The notes under the pieces were generated by a model, which was not told where the DNA came from, searched no databases, and saw only the letters and a program-made list of their open reading frames with translations. Below are positions 36,835 through 55,040 of a stretch of 64,000 nt of DNA, piece by piece. How positions within the stretch are numbered: position 1 is the first letter of the stretch; every line of letters begins with the position of its first letter. The stretch comes from Salvelinus alpinus (lineage: Eukaryota; Chordata; Actinopteri; Salmoniformes; Salmonidae). The stretch lies in the NCBI RefSeq assembly GCF_045679555.1, contig NC_092093.1:60522524-60586523 (forward strand), read 5' to 3'. The translations under genes and the position numbers were made by a program.

Positions 36835-38359
36835 CATCTCTCTGGTTATAATGTTCACAGATCGGACAGAATTGGCAGAGGTGGAGGTGTTTCTATATTT
36901 ACATCTTTCCCTAAGCAGTTTGATTGTCTTGTTCTTAATGTGGGCCTTGGTCATAATAACCAGCTGACACTAGTAGGAGTGTATTGTCCTTCCTCGACTC
37001 CCTTGTGTGCTCTTAACGATTCATCTGAATTGCTATCCAAGTATGGTAAACTTGAAATATTAATTATGGCCGATTTTAAAATGTATTGGATGACGTCAGT
37101 GTCAGATGCGCTGAAAGATATTTGCGCCGAGCTAAATCCATCTCAGCTGATAACTGAGCCTACACGGCCAAATTCTAAAGTTACATCAAAATCGACTTCA
37201 TTTTGACGCATACTCCAGATAAATATGTTGCTAGTGGGATTTTTCAGTTGGATTTTAGTGAATATTGCCCAGTTGTCTGTCAGAGATGTAAAAATGCATA
37301 AATCTAAGCCTTGTGACATCACTAAGAGGAACTTCAAATACTTTAGTGAATAAGCTTTTTTACATGATCTTTATTTTAGGGACCTTGTATCTCAGCTATT
37401 CCTGAACTTGATTTAGCGTTAAGCTTTTTTGCAAATGTCTTCAATTGGAGATAATCATGCCCCCTTCTCAACTTTGAGAGTTAAAGGTAGATCGAATGCC
37501 TGATTCACTCACACTTATGAATTATCCAAAGTCATTCATAAGAGAAATGTTGCCTGGGTCAAGGACTGGCAATCTTTTAGCCAACTGAGGAATCAATATG
37601 TAAGACTGACCAAAATGTCTAAATCTGATTATTACCACTCTTTCTGATTGTAATGGGAACCAGGCTAAATTCTGGAAAACTCTAAAGGATTACACTTCCT
37701 CCTCTCTGACCCAACAAATTAATTCAGACACTGGCCCCATTACAGACAAAAATACCATAATTGATGCATTTAATCGTCATTTTATTTCAACACACTATCT
37801 TTTTGAAAGAACGTCTGACCCTAAGATTGGGCACACTGATTTAGACATTTTGCAGTAAGGCATCAAGGACTCTGAAAATGGTAGTGAAGTCTTGAAAAAG
37901 TTAATCTGAAGTTTGTTATTACTGCTTCATGCAGGACATAATGACTGTGAAGTAAATAAAATATTCCTTGATGCCTTACTTGCTATAGATACCAAGAAAT
38001 CCACAGGAGCTGATCATTTGGAGCCGGGTCTGCTCAAGTGTGCTGCCCCCCTCATTGCTGGCTCAGTAACCCATATCTTATATATAAATAGGTATCATGA
38101 AATATTCCAAAAGTATGCAAAACAGCTTATGTGCTGCCACTCCATAAGCGTGGGGATAGTTGTGATCGTGATTATTATCGTCTTAACTCCAGTCTTCCGA
38201 AAGGAGTTCCCCAGGGCTCAATTTTAGGTCTGATCCTTTTTACACTGTACATAAATGATATAGGGAAGACTGTTCAAATCAAATTGTATTTGTCACATGC
38301 GCTGAATACAACAGTTGTAGACCTTACAGTGAAATGCTTATTTACAAGCCCTTAATTAA

Positions 38360-39786
38360 CTTCTTATGGCTGAGATCCCATTAACGGGATCAATATGACA
38401 ACAGCCAGTGAAAGTGCAGGGCGCCAAATTCAAACAACAGAAATCTCATAATTAAAATTCCTCAAACATATCTAATAGTATCTTTTGTAAGTCGCTCTGG
38501 ATAAGAGCGTCTGCTAAATGACTTAAATGTAATGTAAATGTTATACTATTTTAAAGGTCATCTTGTTGTTAATCCCACCACAGTGTCTGATTTCAAAAAG
38601 GCTTTACAGCGAAAGCAACACAAACGATTATGTTAGGTCACCGCCAAGTCACAGAAAAACACAGCCATTTTTCCAGCCAAAGACAGGAGTCACAAAAAGC
38701 AGAAATAGAGATAAAATTCATCACTAACCTTTGATGATCTTCATCAGATGACACTCATAGGATTTCATGTTACACAATACATGTATGTTTTGTTCGGTAA
38801 AGTTCATATTAATATCAAAAAATCTCAGTATACATTGGAGCGTTATGTTCAGTAGTTCCAAAAACATCCAGTGATTTTGCAGAGAGCCACATCAATTTCC
38901 AGAAATACTCATAATAAACGTTGATCAAAGATACAAGTGTTATACATGGAATTTTAGATCCACGTCTCCTTAATGTAACCGCTGTGTCAGATTTCAAAAA
39001 GCTTTACGGAAAAAGCAAACCATGCAATAATCTGAGTACGGCGCTCAGAGCACAATCAAGACAAAAAGATATCCGCCATATTGTGCAGTCAAAAGAAGTC
39101 AGAAATAACATTATAAACATTCACTTACCTTTCATGATCTTCATCAGAATGCACTCCCAGGAATCCCAGTTCCACAATAAATGTTTGTTTTGTTCGATAA
39201 TGTCCATCATTTATGTCCAAATAGCTATGTCACTAGGTTCCGTTACAGTCCGTAGAAACATGTCAAACGATGTATAGAATCAATCTTTAGGATGTTTTTA
39301 ACATAAATCTTCAATAATGTTCCAACCGGAGAATTCCTTTGTCTTCAAAAAAGCAAATGGAACAGAGCTCGCTCTCACATGAACGAGCTTCACGAGCTCA
39401 AAGCATTCTACCAGACCTCTGACTCATTCCCCTCTCATTTGGCCCCGCTTCACAGTAGAAGCATCAAACAAGTTTCTATAGACTGTTGACATCTAGTGGA
39501 AGCATGACCCATATCCCACTGTATATTCAATAGGGAATGAGTTGAAAAACGACCAACCTCAGATTTCCCACTTCCTGGTGGATTTTTTCTCAGGTTTTTG
39601 CCTGCCATATGAGTTCTGTTATACTCACAGACATCATTCAAACCAGTTTTAGAAACTTCAGAGTGTTTTCTATAAATATACTAATAATATGCATATATTA
39701 GCAACTGGAATTGAGTAGCAGGCCGTTTACTCTGGGCATCTCTGGGCAACTTATTCATCCAAGCTACTCAATACTGCCCCCAGCCA
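38360..39786. mobile_element. TTAA-flanked DNA element, second copy, right terminus damaged
   Basis: The left end cttcttatggctga follows TTAA (38,356-38,359). The interior matches the element at 12,526-13,970 in reverse orientation ('cagccagtgaaagtgcaggg', 'atgatcttcatcagaatgca', 'gcctgccatatgagttctgt'). The right end breaks off within 'actgcccccagccat', without the aagaag terminus. A SINE tail sits inside at about 38,487-38,541. Confidence 0.75.
38487..38541 (+). mobile_element. SINE 3'-tail fragment in a TTAA element
   Basis: 'gtaagtcgctctggataaga' followed by gcgtctgctaaatgac and aatgtaaatg, the tail shared by several salmonid tRNA-derived SINEs. It interrupts sequence that is continuous in the sister element near 13,850. 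Confidence 0.7.
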
Positions 39787-41792
39787 TTACCAAACAAAAA
39801 GTAAGAGATAAGAATAACAAATTATTAAAGAGCAGCAGTAAATAACAATAGCGGGGCAGATACAGGGGGTACCAGTACAGAGTCAATGTACGGTGGCACC
39901 AGTGTCGATGTAATTGAGGTGATATGTACATGTAGGTAGAGTTAATAAAGTGACTATGCATAGATAATAACAGAGAGTAGCAGCAGCATTCCGGGGGGGG
40001 GGGGGGGGGCAAGTAGACTGGGTAGCCATTTGATTAGCTGTTCAGGAGTCTTATGGCTTGGGGGTAGAAGCTATTTAGGAACCTCTTGGACCTAGACTTG
40101 GCGCTCCGATACCGCTTGCCATGCGGTAGCAGAGAGAACAGTCCATGACTAGAGTGGCTGGAGTCTTTGACAATTTTTAGGGCCTTCCTCTGACACCGCC
40201 TGGTATAGAGGCCCTGGATGGCAAGAAGCTTAGCCCCAATGATGTACTGGGCTGTACGCACTACCCTCTGTAGTGCCTTGCGTTCGGAGACCGAGCAGTT
40301 GCCATACCAGGCGGTGATGCAACCCGTCAGGATGCTCTCGATGGTGCAGCTGTAAAACCTTTTTTTCGCATCTTAGGACCTATGCTAAATCTTTTCAGTC
40401 TCCTGAGGGGGAATAGGTTTTGTTGTGCCCTCTTCACGACTGTCTTGGTGTGCTTGGACCATGTTAGTTTGTTGGTGATGTGGACGCCAAGGAACTTGAA
40501 GCTCTCAACCTGCTCCACTACAGCCCTGTCAATGAGAATGGGGATGTGCTTGATCCTCCTTTTCCTGTAGTCCACAATCATCTCCTTTGTGTTGATCACG
40601 TTGACTCTGCAAATCTCGATCTGTATGCTGATGACACAATTATTTATTCTGGCGCATCTAATATTGAGAAGGCTTTTCAGGACTTACAGTTGGCTTTTGA
40701 TGTTATTCAAAGGCATCTTTTTGAATTGAAACGTGTGCTTAATGCAAAACTACATGTATGGTGTTCTCTTCCCTTAAAGTAAACAGATGGAGTCACTTGC
40801 AGATTTTAACTATAAAAAGCCAGCAAATTGAATGGGTCACCTCCTATAAGTATCCTGGGATTTGGTTAGAGGAAAAGCTACATTTTAAACAGCACATTGA
40901 TAATTTGACCAAGAAACTGAAGTTGAAATTGGGTTTTTATTTTAGGAACAAATCTTGCTTTTCAATGTTAGTCAGAAAGGATCTTGTTCAAAGCACTTTT
41001 TTATCAGTGCTGGATTATGGTGATATTGCCTATATGCAAGACTCAGTAAGTACCTTGAAAACTCTGGAAACAGTGTATCATGGTGCATTAAGATCTATTA
41101 TAAACGCTAGATCACTCACCCATCACTGTGATTTGTATGTTATGGTGCAATGGACCTCTATCTCCACCAGGAGGCTATAGCACTGGTACACTTTTGTGCA
41201 CAAAGAATTGATAGGACAACTCCCTTTGTATCTCTGTTCCTTACTGACCAGAATAGTCACTAAATACCGTCTTGATTCACAGTCGCTGCTGTCCTTGTCT
41301 GTTCCTAAGGCTAGAACTGAGATGGGTAAACAATATTTTTCCCATAATGCCCCTTCATCCTGGAACATGTTTCAAAATATATTAAAGTTAGGGAGTTAGT
41401 GTCCTTGCCTATGTTTAAGAATCTGATCGACAACACTGTTTGTGATAGCTGCAATTATTTCTACTTTTCAATTGTATCCATAACTTGTATTTTTCTGTAA
41501 TATTTTATGTACTGTACACGCTGCTATTTCCCTGTTTTGCTTTCTTGCTAGGTCGCCCTCGCAAAATAGGTTTTTAACCGCAATGGGTCTTACCTGGTTA
41601 ATACGATTCTCGAATCCTTGGTAAATAAGCAATTTCGCTCTTTTTTATCTGATTATGATATTTTGAATATAAATAAATCTGGGTATAGGCCAGGGCAAAG
41701 CACTATCACAGCATCCATATTAGTTGTTAATGATATTGTAACTGCCGTAGATGCTAAAATGAATTGTGCTGCCTTGTTTGTGGACCTATTAA

Positions 41793-41957
41793 TTCCTTTA
41801 CATTGTGTGTATAAGGTAGTTGATGTGAAATTGTTAGATTACTCGTTAGATATTACTGCACGGTCGGAACTAGAAGCACAAGCATTTCGCTACACTCACA
41901 TTAACATCTGCTAACCATGTGTATGTGACCAATCAAATTTGATTAGATTTGATTTGA
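41793..41957 (+). mobile_element. LINE 3'-tail insertion inside a reverse transcriptase domain
   Basis: About 160 bp with 'cggaactagaagcacaagca', 'tttcgctacactcacattaa' and a (gattt)n end, the same tail as at 28,515-28,606. It separates FVDL from DTVDFAILLNKL in the LINE copy 2 polymerase, where related sequences read FVDLSKAFDTVD. Confidence 0.85.
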
Positions 41958-42301
41958 TTGTTTTCCAAAAACCGTTGGATACAGTTGATTTTGCTATTTT
42001 ATTGAACAAGTTGTCCTCGATTGGCCTGGGCTCTGACACCTGCTCTTGGTTTTATGATTATCTAAATGACAGAACTCAGGCCATAGTGATTGATGAGGTT
42101 AAGTCCGAATTTCTTGAAAAACATCAAGATGTTCCGCAGGGGTCGATTCCACGACCTGTTCTTTTCACTATTTATATAAATGCTGTTGGTCAATCTGTTA
42201 AAAGTTGTACATTTCATCTATATGCAGATGATACTATTATGGACGCAATTGCCCCAACTGCTGACCTGGATGTTACAAGGCTTCTGTCCAATTTTGTACA
42301 G

Positions 42302-43520
42302 TGTCATGACTTTCCCTCCTGGGTGAGGATCAAAGAGAGGCCCCCCCCTCCCAGAGAGGGAGGTTGGGAAGTGGGCCGGTCTTATGACTTTAACGACCCA
42401 GCATAAACTCTCTCTCTAGACTTGCAGTTTTGAACAAAGGAATCTGATGTGTGTAGAGAGAGAATCTGCCACCAAAACTCCAACATCCAAAAGTGGATAA
42501 TGAAACAATATTCCTACATAAAGAATGTGGGAAATGGTTGGTGGGGATCCAAACAATAAATCCTGTCAAAAGGTTATTGTTTTGTGATATCATTAAGGAC
42601 GGTATAACTAAATAACTGTAACTCTACAAATGTATATGTCCTGTTATCAGATTTACATCTAAATGTTGTAAAACTTACATGATAAAAAATGAAACTATAT
42701 GTGTGAAGTTGAAATGGGATTTTAGCCTTCTAGAGGATAATTGCTTTTCATGTAAGCTCTTGCCGAGTCAGTGACCACGCCCACGTGAGCACAGACATTG
42801 TGGCAACGTGATGGAACTGCCCTCCAAGGCGAGTGCTTAAATGGACCTGCTGAAGAATTAACATATCAGACTAGAAAGCTTGGAGCGGTGGCTACACGTT
42901 GAAATGGTTTAAAACTACAAGACCAGTATACGTGCAGCGCAAGCTGAATACGTTGAAATAGTTTAAAACTATCAGACCAGAAAACGGTAACTCTCGAGTA
43001 AAGAAGTTAAGGACTACATTGGAACATTCAGTCTGCAGCTGTTTAAGTACTTCAGTCTAGTAAACTCGATCAAGACCACTGCGGGTGTACCTCTGATGTA
43101 ACCAGTCTAACGAACACTCAGAGACAAAGAAGCCTATTACTACTACTGAGGACATTGTGACCTCTGGTGAACAACCAAAGACTTACATCGAACTACTCGC
43201 CATAGACGGATGCGTGTTTTCAACAGAGAGATGACAAAGGCATACAAGTGTAAATATATGTGTATCTTACCCCTCCCTTCCATTGGGTAACAAGTCGTCA
43301 TATAGGGTTAGTCCACTAGGGAATTTTCATTGCATTATGTTAGTAATCAATTCAACGTATACCGTGTGTGTGTTTATGTATTTCTGTGTGATTATTTAGT
43401 TTGTTAGTAAATAAATAATTAAGCCAATTTGTGTATCGCTGAGTCATCATTTAGACTAGGGTTCGTGCAGATATCTAAGAATTTTGCGACATTTAGAATG
43501 ATACTGATATGAGGTAATAA
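42302..43520 (+). mobile_element. Long LTR inserted in LINE copy 2
   Basis: Begins TGTCATGACTTTCCCTCC, the same start as the LTR at 22,339 read backwards, and has the shared 3' region 'gtaaataaataattaagcca' and 'gattatttagtttgttag'. The LINE reading continues on both sides. The 3' boundary is approximate; the flanks TACAG (42,297-42,301) and CGCAG (43,524-43,528) would be a 3-of-5 target duplication at best. Confidence 0.65.
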
Positions 43521-43751
43521 ATCGCAGCTGCCACTACTCTTAAACCCCTGGATAATGTCTTCCATAGCACCCTTCGCTTTATCACAGGTGACAATTTTAA
43601 TACTCACCACTGCCTCCTGTATCAAAAGGTTGGCTGAACCTCTTTAAAGTCATGTATATCACATCATTACACTCTTTTTGTTTACAAAACTCTGCTCCAT
43701 AAGCTTCCAATTTACTGAACTTCACTGTTAAGATTTAAAATTACAAGTTAT

Positions 43752-45584
43752 CTTCTACTTAGTACTCATCCCGGATCCGGGAGCACCCTCATCAGTAAAA
43801 AAGCTGACTAGCATAGCCTAGCATAGCGCCACAAGTAAATACTAGCATCTAAATATCATGAAATCACAAGTCCAAGACACCAGATGAAAGATACACATCT
43901 TGTGAATCCAGCCATCATTTCTGATTTTTAAAATGTTTTACAGGGAAGACACAATATGTATTTCTATTAGCTAACCACCATAGCAAAAGACACAACTTTT
44001 TTTTCTCCACCATTTTTTTCCTGCATAGGTAGCTATCACAATTTTGACCAAATAAAGATATAAATAGTCACTAACCAAGAAACAACTTCATCAGATGACA
44101 GTCTGATAACATATTTATTGTATAGCATATGTTTTGTTAGAAAAATTTGCATATTTCAGGTCTAAATCATAGTTCTACATTGCAGCTGCAATCTGAAATA
44201 GCGCCGAAGCAGCCAGAATAATTACAGAGACCAACGTCAAATACCTAAATACTCATCATAAAACATTTCTGAAAAATACACAGCGTACAGCAAATGAAAG
44301 ACCAACATCTTGTGAATCCAGCCAATATTTCAGATTTTTTAAGTGTTTTACAGCGAAAACACAATATAGCATTATATTAGCTTACCACAATAGCCAGAAA
44401 CACAAGCCATTTACCAGCAGCAAAGGTTAGCGATCCTAACAAACCAGCAAAAGATATATAATTTTTGACTAACCTTCATAAACTTCATCAGATGACAGTC
44501 CTGTAACATCATATTACACAATGCATATAGGATTTGTTCGAAAATGTGCATATGTAGCGGCACAAATCATGGTTATACAATGTGATTAGTAGTCAAACTT
44601 CAAGCAATCTGGGCGGCGCCATCTTGGAGAGGCACCTCATCTAATCGATAACTAATCGTAAACTTGACTAAAAAATACAGGTTGGACAGCAAATGAAAGA
44701 TACATTAGTTCTTAATGCAACCGCTGTGTTAGATTTGTAAAATTAACGTTACTACGACATACAGCGTGCGTTACAGCGAGACCGTGCCGAAATTAATGGC
44801 GGACTAATAATTTTACATTTTTCCACAGAAATACGAATTAACATCATAAATAGCTCTTACTTTTTGATGAGCTTCCATCAGAATCTTGGGCAAGTGGTCC
44901 TTTGTCCATAATAATCGTTGCTCGGCTGTAGAATGTCCTCTTCAACTTTGGAACTAGCAGCAAACATTAGCTATGTGAAGCAGAGGTGTCCAACTGTTCA
45001 TAACGCAGAACTAAGAAAATTCCGAAAATCGCAATATACTCATGTAAACTGATATAACTCAGTTTAAAATAACTATATTATGATGTTTTTAACACCTATA
45101 TCGAAGAAAATCAGAGCCGGATAAATCTAACGCCGATAACATGAGCTTTTCAAAATGCCATCTTGAGGTCTGTCTTGCGTCATGGCGAACAATGAAAAGA
45201 GTGCACCCCCCCGTTCCATGAGGCTTTATACGGCCTCAAATCTGCCCAGCAACACCATTCCAATTCTCATTGGTTACTGACATCCAGGGGAAGGCGCATG
45301 CAGTGCATGTAGCCCCATAGCTTACATGGGAATTTATAAACTGACCCTAGAACAGAGACCTCGATTTCAGAAATCTCACTTCCTGACAGGAAATGTGCTG
45401 CAGAATGAGTTCTGTTTCACTCAGAGAAATAATTCAAACGGTTTTAGAAACTAGAGAGTGTTTTCTATCCAATAGTAATAATAATATGCATATTGTACGA
45501 GCAAGAATTGAGTACGAGGCAGTTTAATTTGGGAACGATATTTTACAAAGTTGAAACAGCACCCCCTATATTGACAAGAGGTTT
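43752..45584. mobile_element. Large TTAA-type non-autonomous element with internal duplication
   Basis: Starts after TTAT (43,748-43,751) with tcttctacttagtactcatc and 'ccggatccgggagcaccctc', and ends 'cagcaccccctatattgaca' then agaggttt before TTAA (45,585-45,588). Inside, an approximately 410-bp module is repeated (tcttgtgaatccagcca at about 43,899 and 44,310; cttcatcagatgacagtc at about 44,087 and 44,488). The architecture resembles the elements at 12.5 and 38.4 kb. No coding capacity. Confidence 0.7.
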
Positions 45585-45930
45585 TTAACAAACCCGTTAA
45601 CTCTGGATATTTCTTTAGTAACTACAGATGTAGGTAAATCAGCCTTTAACTTCCTTGCACCGTATGTTTGAAATAATCTCCAAAATACATTACGATTGGA
45701 AGCTTTGGTGTCCCAAAGGGCAATTAGACAGTTAACAGAGGATTTTTATAATGAAGGATGTGTTTGTTTTAATTGAATGTGTTTTGCATCTTAATGTGTA
45801 TTTAATGTGTATAGTGTGTATATTTATGTTAATTCATGTGTTTGTTTTTGTATTGTGCAGGGCTCATTTGCAAAAGAGACTCTAGTCTCAATATGACATT
45901 CCCTTTTGAAATGAAGGTAAATTATGTTGA

Positions 45931-46611
45931 TTATGCCTAGAACCGGCCCTAGTTGTATGGGACCAAGTCAATAGGCTTTTCAAAACTTTCCCCTGTTATA
46001 ATGTTGCCACAGTGTTGTGTTGTCAACAATAATAATTCAACAAAAAATTGCTTGTGAAGTACAGTATGGAGAATAGGGTTTTACCATGTCTCCAGTGTTT
46101 GGAAGCCTCCCTCCTTTCTCCACCCTCTATCTTCTAACTAACCTGTTTGATAGGATCGGCTGAATAACTACACATTATGTTCTCACAGCACCTTGCTCAC
46201 AGCGATCCCCTTGAACACACTGTCAGTCTATGACCATGGATTACCATTGATGCAGTACCAAGTGAAATGGAAGCCCAGTTCACATACTCCAGTGTCTCCC
46301 CCTGATCTTCCACCATACCGCCTACTGAATTTGTTCTCCTGAATCGTCACGTCAGTGTTCCTCAATAAATGTTGTAATAACTATGTACTTGGAGGTGTGG
46401 TTTGTGTCTAGTGAATTGTCTATTGAGGAGTATACTTCCTCAACGACCTCTGTCCAATCACAACCACTATTTTCTGGTCTCTATCCAACGCCACACCCTG
46501 TAGAAATACAGAGTACACACACAAAACCAGGAAATGTACCGACTCAGAAGCACAAACAATTCTAGAGAAACTACAGTGATTCTCAGTCTGCACCAAAGTG
46601 TGTGCACCAAA
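45931..46611 (+). promoter_or_regulatory. Upstream region of the finTRIM gene (promoter and 5' UTR not resolved)
   Basis: Unique sequence between the LINE end and the TRIM start codon, so the promoter is expected here. I do not see a clear TATA box or a full interferon-response element; the nearest thing is 'ctagagaaactacagtg' near 46,562. The transcription start cannot be placed from sequence alone. Confidence 0.3.
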
Positions 46612-52815
<6,204 letters not shown>

Positions 52816-52847
52816 TGAACTTTGTTTAGAATACCATTTTTTTAAAT

Positions 52848-53008
52848 GTATTTTACCTTTATTTAACTAGGCAAGTCAAATTCTTATTTACAATGACAGC
52901 CTAGGAACAGTGGGTTTACTGCCTTGTTCAGAGGCAGAATGACAGATTTTTACCTTGTCAACTTTTGGTTACTGGCCCAACGCTCTAACCACTAGGCTAC
53001 CTGCCGCC
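52848..53008 (-). mobile_element. tRNA-derived SINE just downstream of the TRIM stop codon
   Basis: The minus strand reads ggcaggtagcctagtggtta (A box), 'ggttactggccc' complement, 'aaaaatctgtcattctgcct' and ends 'acttgcctagttaaataaag'. It lies in the expected 3' UTR, starting 33 bp after the stop codon. Confidence 0.82.
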
Positions 53009-53083
53009 ATATAAATATATAACATCTTCAATTAAGATTTTAAAATCACTGCAGAACATAGTTAGAAACTATTACCAAGTTTA

Positions 53084-53089
53084 AATAAA
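53084..53089 (+). terminator. Possible poly(A) signal of the finTRIM gene
   Basis: AATAAA in 'tttaaataaatgtg', about 270 bp after the stop codon and beyond the SINE. It is the first canonical sense-strand hexamer I see outside the SINE. The position is plausible but untested. Confidence 0.4.
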
Positions 53090-53800
53090 TGTGTACATGA
53101 ATGATCCTTACTGTCTAGTCCTTTCTTTAAAAATGATTTCATTTAAAACACCCTAGTTCTCCTAAATGTGGACCATACACTCTGAGACTAGTCACGCAAG
53201 ACAGTGGTAAATTGACATTTTGATTCTGGTTTTGTTACTTAACATACATTACAATATATTACTGTTGTATATTTATATTTTTATATTTTCTGTATTTAAA
53301 CAAGCAACAATGAATCTGAGCTGTAGAATTAAGGCTCCTAGACACATAGCGGCTGGTAACCTTATGGTTTAGGTTAGTCTCCTTGCATGGGGCCAATATC
53401 TCAAGCCCAGATTGTCAAAAAGTTATACAAATATGCATACAAGCAGAACACCAATAGAGTAATTTTAGGGCTAAACCCTGAACTGAATGGCCCATAGGTG
53501 GCGCTATAATAAGCACTTAAATTCAAAAGCTCAGCCCAGCCACATCGTTTGACATGTAGCAATGCAAGTCTATACTGTGTTTGTAAAAAGCTAAGAATTT
53601 TGTCAAAAGATGAGAGAGAAAATGTAAATTTTGTAAAAACTAAAGTAAATGTTCCCACCCCAAACTCAACAAAACCCAAACTACTCAACTTCTCTGTTAT
53701 CCATTCAATGGATACTGATTGTGGGGCTTAAGGGCACTGCAAGTTAGGTTTACTCTGAAACATGTTGATATTTTAAAAAACATGGAAACAGGATGCAATT
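53090..53800. other. Unique sequence, no gene seen
   Basis: No domain, splice structure or known repeat recognised. Confidence 0.5.
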
Positions 53801-54047
53801 GTAGGGTGGCAGGTAGCCTGGGGGGTAGGAGCGTTGGGCCAGTAACCGAAAGGTTGCTAGATTGAATCCCAGAGTTGACAAGGTAAAAAATCTGTCGTTC
53901 TGCCCCTGAGCAAGGCAGTAAACCAACTGTTCCCCGGTTGCAGAAGTCGTGGACGACGATTAAGGCTGCCCTCCGCACCTCTCTGATTCAGAGAAGAAGA
54001 CACATTTCAGTTGAATGCATTCAGTTGTACAACTGACTAGGTATCCT
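53801..54047 (+). mobile_element. tRNA-derived SINE, composite
   Basis: Head: gcaggtagcctggggggtag, gcgttgggccagtaaccgaa, 'ggttgctagattgaatccc' (B box). Middle: 'aaaaaatctgtcgttctgcc'. Tail: 'cacatttcagttgaatgcat' and 'gtacaactgactaggtatcc'. Confidence 0.82.
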
Positions 54048-54544
54048 CCTGTCTGTTGTGAACCTAAACTGTTAGCATATTTTGGGCCGATACCTCATGG
54101 GGCAATAATAAGTTAATGGAAATGTAATATATGTAGAACTCCAAGTGATTATGTCATTCAAATTCAAAAGATGTTGTGGCTAAGAGCCTTTGTTGCTGCT
54201 TGCAGCTACATTTCAGTTCAGATTTGTGTTGAATGTTTAGTCCACCAGATGGCAAACTATGCATAGTTTACAACAATATAGTAAGGCAGGCAGAGCACTC
54301 CAGTTACAATGTCTTTGAAGTACAGATCTAGGATTTAAACCTAATCCCAATCTCATCCCTCATCATTTAAAGGTAATGATATACATTTACATTGCATTAT
54401 CAGTTAGGGACATGCATACAACATGCAGAGTAGAGTGCTGCTATAAATTCTGAGCAGTAAGATACAGTAGATAGCTGTAGCTTATTTTAAAGAAGATAAG
54501 TGGTTTAAACTGTGATTAGGATTTATAAGTGATTATTTGAAGAA
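54048..54544. other. Unique sequence, no gene seen
   Basis: No feature recognised. Confidence 0.5.
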
Positions 54545-55040
54545 ATAAATATATAATGGTAGCTAGTTTTTTTATGAACTTGAAGGTACAACTATTGACA
54601 TTTGTTGACACTTGTGAAGATAATAGTGTAATGTGGTCTGTGTGTAGCTGGTGTAGAGGAGTCAGGCGTAGGACAGCAGATATGAGTAAATAAACGTAAT
54701 TTACTCAAAATAGACAAATACAATAAAGCGAGCCCACATAGCGGACCGTATTACATACAAACAATTACTCACAAACAAACATGGGGGAACAGAGGTTTAA
54801 ATAATGAACAAGTAATTGGGGAATTGAAACCAGGTGTGTAAGACAAAGACAAAACAAATGGAAAATGAAAAGTGGATCGGCGATGGCTAGAAGGCCAGTG
54901 ACGTTCGGGCGGCGTTCGGCGGTCGACAAGGAGAGGGACCGACTTCGGTAGAAGTCGTGATAAATATATATAATGGTAGCTATTTTTTTTATGAACTTGA
55001 AGGTACTACTATTGACACCTGTGAAGATAATAGAGTGTGT
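54545..55040. repeat. About 80-bp direct repeat flanking an LTR
   Basis: 54,545-54,630 and 54,963-55,040 share 'taatggtagct', 'ttatgaacttgaaggtac', 'actattgaca' and 'tgtgaagataatag', with a few differences including a 10-bp indel. The LTR lies exactly between the copies. This is far longer than any LTR target duplication. Confidence 0.85.
54632..54962 (-). mobile_element. LTR of the same family as the one in TRIM intron 1
   Basis: On the minus strand it starts near TATCACGACTTCTACCGAAG (normally TGTCACGACTTC), followed by the shared 'ccgccgaacgcc' and cacctggtttcaatt blocks, and ends near ctacaccagctacacacaga. The 5' terminal TG is mutated. No 5-bp duplication is visible; instead an 80-bp repeat flanks it. 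Confidence 0.78.

Larger units (their letters stand above)
38277..40602 (-). mobile_element. LINE (Rex-Babar/RSg-1-like) inserted in LINE copy 1, itself split by a TTAA element
   Basis: On the minus strand the protein end reads EMIVDYRKRRIKHIPILIDR, VESFKFLGVHITNKLTWSKH, AQQNLFPLRRLKRF, AQYIIGAKLLAIQGLYTRRC, SSHGLFSLLPHGKRYRSAKS and LNSFYPQAIRLLNS, followed by a 3' UTR including a 17-G run (plus strand, about 39,995-40,009). The tail (cttacagtgaaatgctta) lies at 38,277-38,355 beyond the inserted element. It is the same family as the copy at 27.5-28.6 kb. Confidence 0.85.
36835..41597 (+). mobile_element. LINE copy 1 (L2/CR1-group, APE endonuclease), split by a reverse-oriented LINE
   Basis: Endonuclease: SGYNVHRSDRIGRGGGVSIF, LTLVGVYCPSST, LEILIMADFKMYW (normally GDFNLDW), LITEPTRPNSKVTSKST. 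Linker: DTKKSTGADHLEPGLLKCAA. Polymerase: LLPLHKRGDS then, after an internal deletion, GVPQGSILGLILFTLYINDI. It is interrupted at about 38,270 and resumes at about 40,600 with NLDLYADDTIIYSGASNIEK, followed by YKYPGIWLEEKLHFKQHIDN and a C-terminal region to 41,399. The 3' end is 'gtcgccctcgcaaaataggt' ... cctggttaa. The reading frame has many lesions. Confidence 0.85.
41598..45930 (+). mobile_element. LINE copy 2 (same family as copy 1), broken three times
   Basis: Starts in the polymerase domain: ILESLVNKQFRSFLSDYDIL, NKSGYRPGQSTITASILVVN, NCAALFVDL. It is interrupted by a LINE tail and resumes with PLDTVDFAILLNKLSSIGLG, DYLNDRTQAIVIDEVKSEFL, DVPQGSIPRPVLFTIYINAV and FHLYADDTIMDAI (catalytic DD near 42,225). 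It is interrupted by an LTR (42,302-about 43,520), resumes with HSTLRFITGDNFNTHHCLLY, is interrupted by a TTAA-type element (43,752-45,584) and resumes to a 3' end near 45,930 (tctagtctcaatatgac). Confidence 0.82.

Noticed and set aside
46534-46611. Upstream in-frame Met for the finTRIM (adds 26 residues)
   Set aside because: The added residues look non-conserved, and finTRIM RING domains normally start within about 10-15 residues of the N-terminus.
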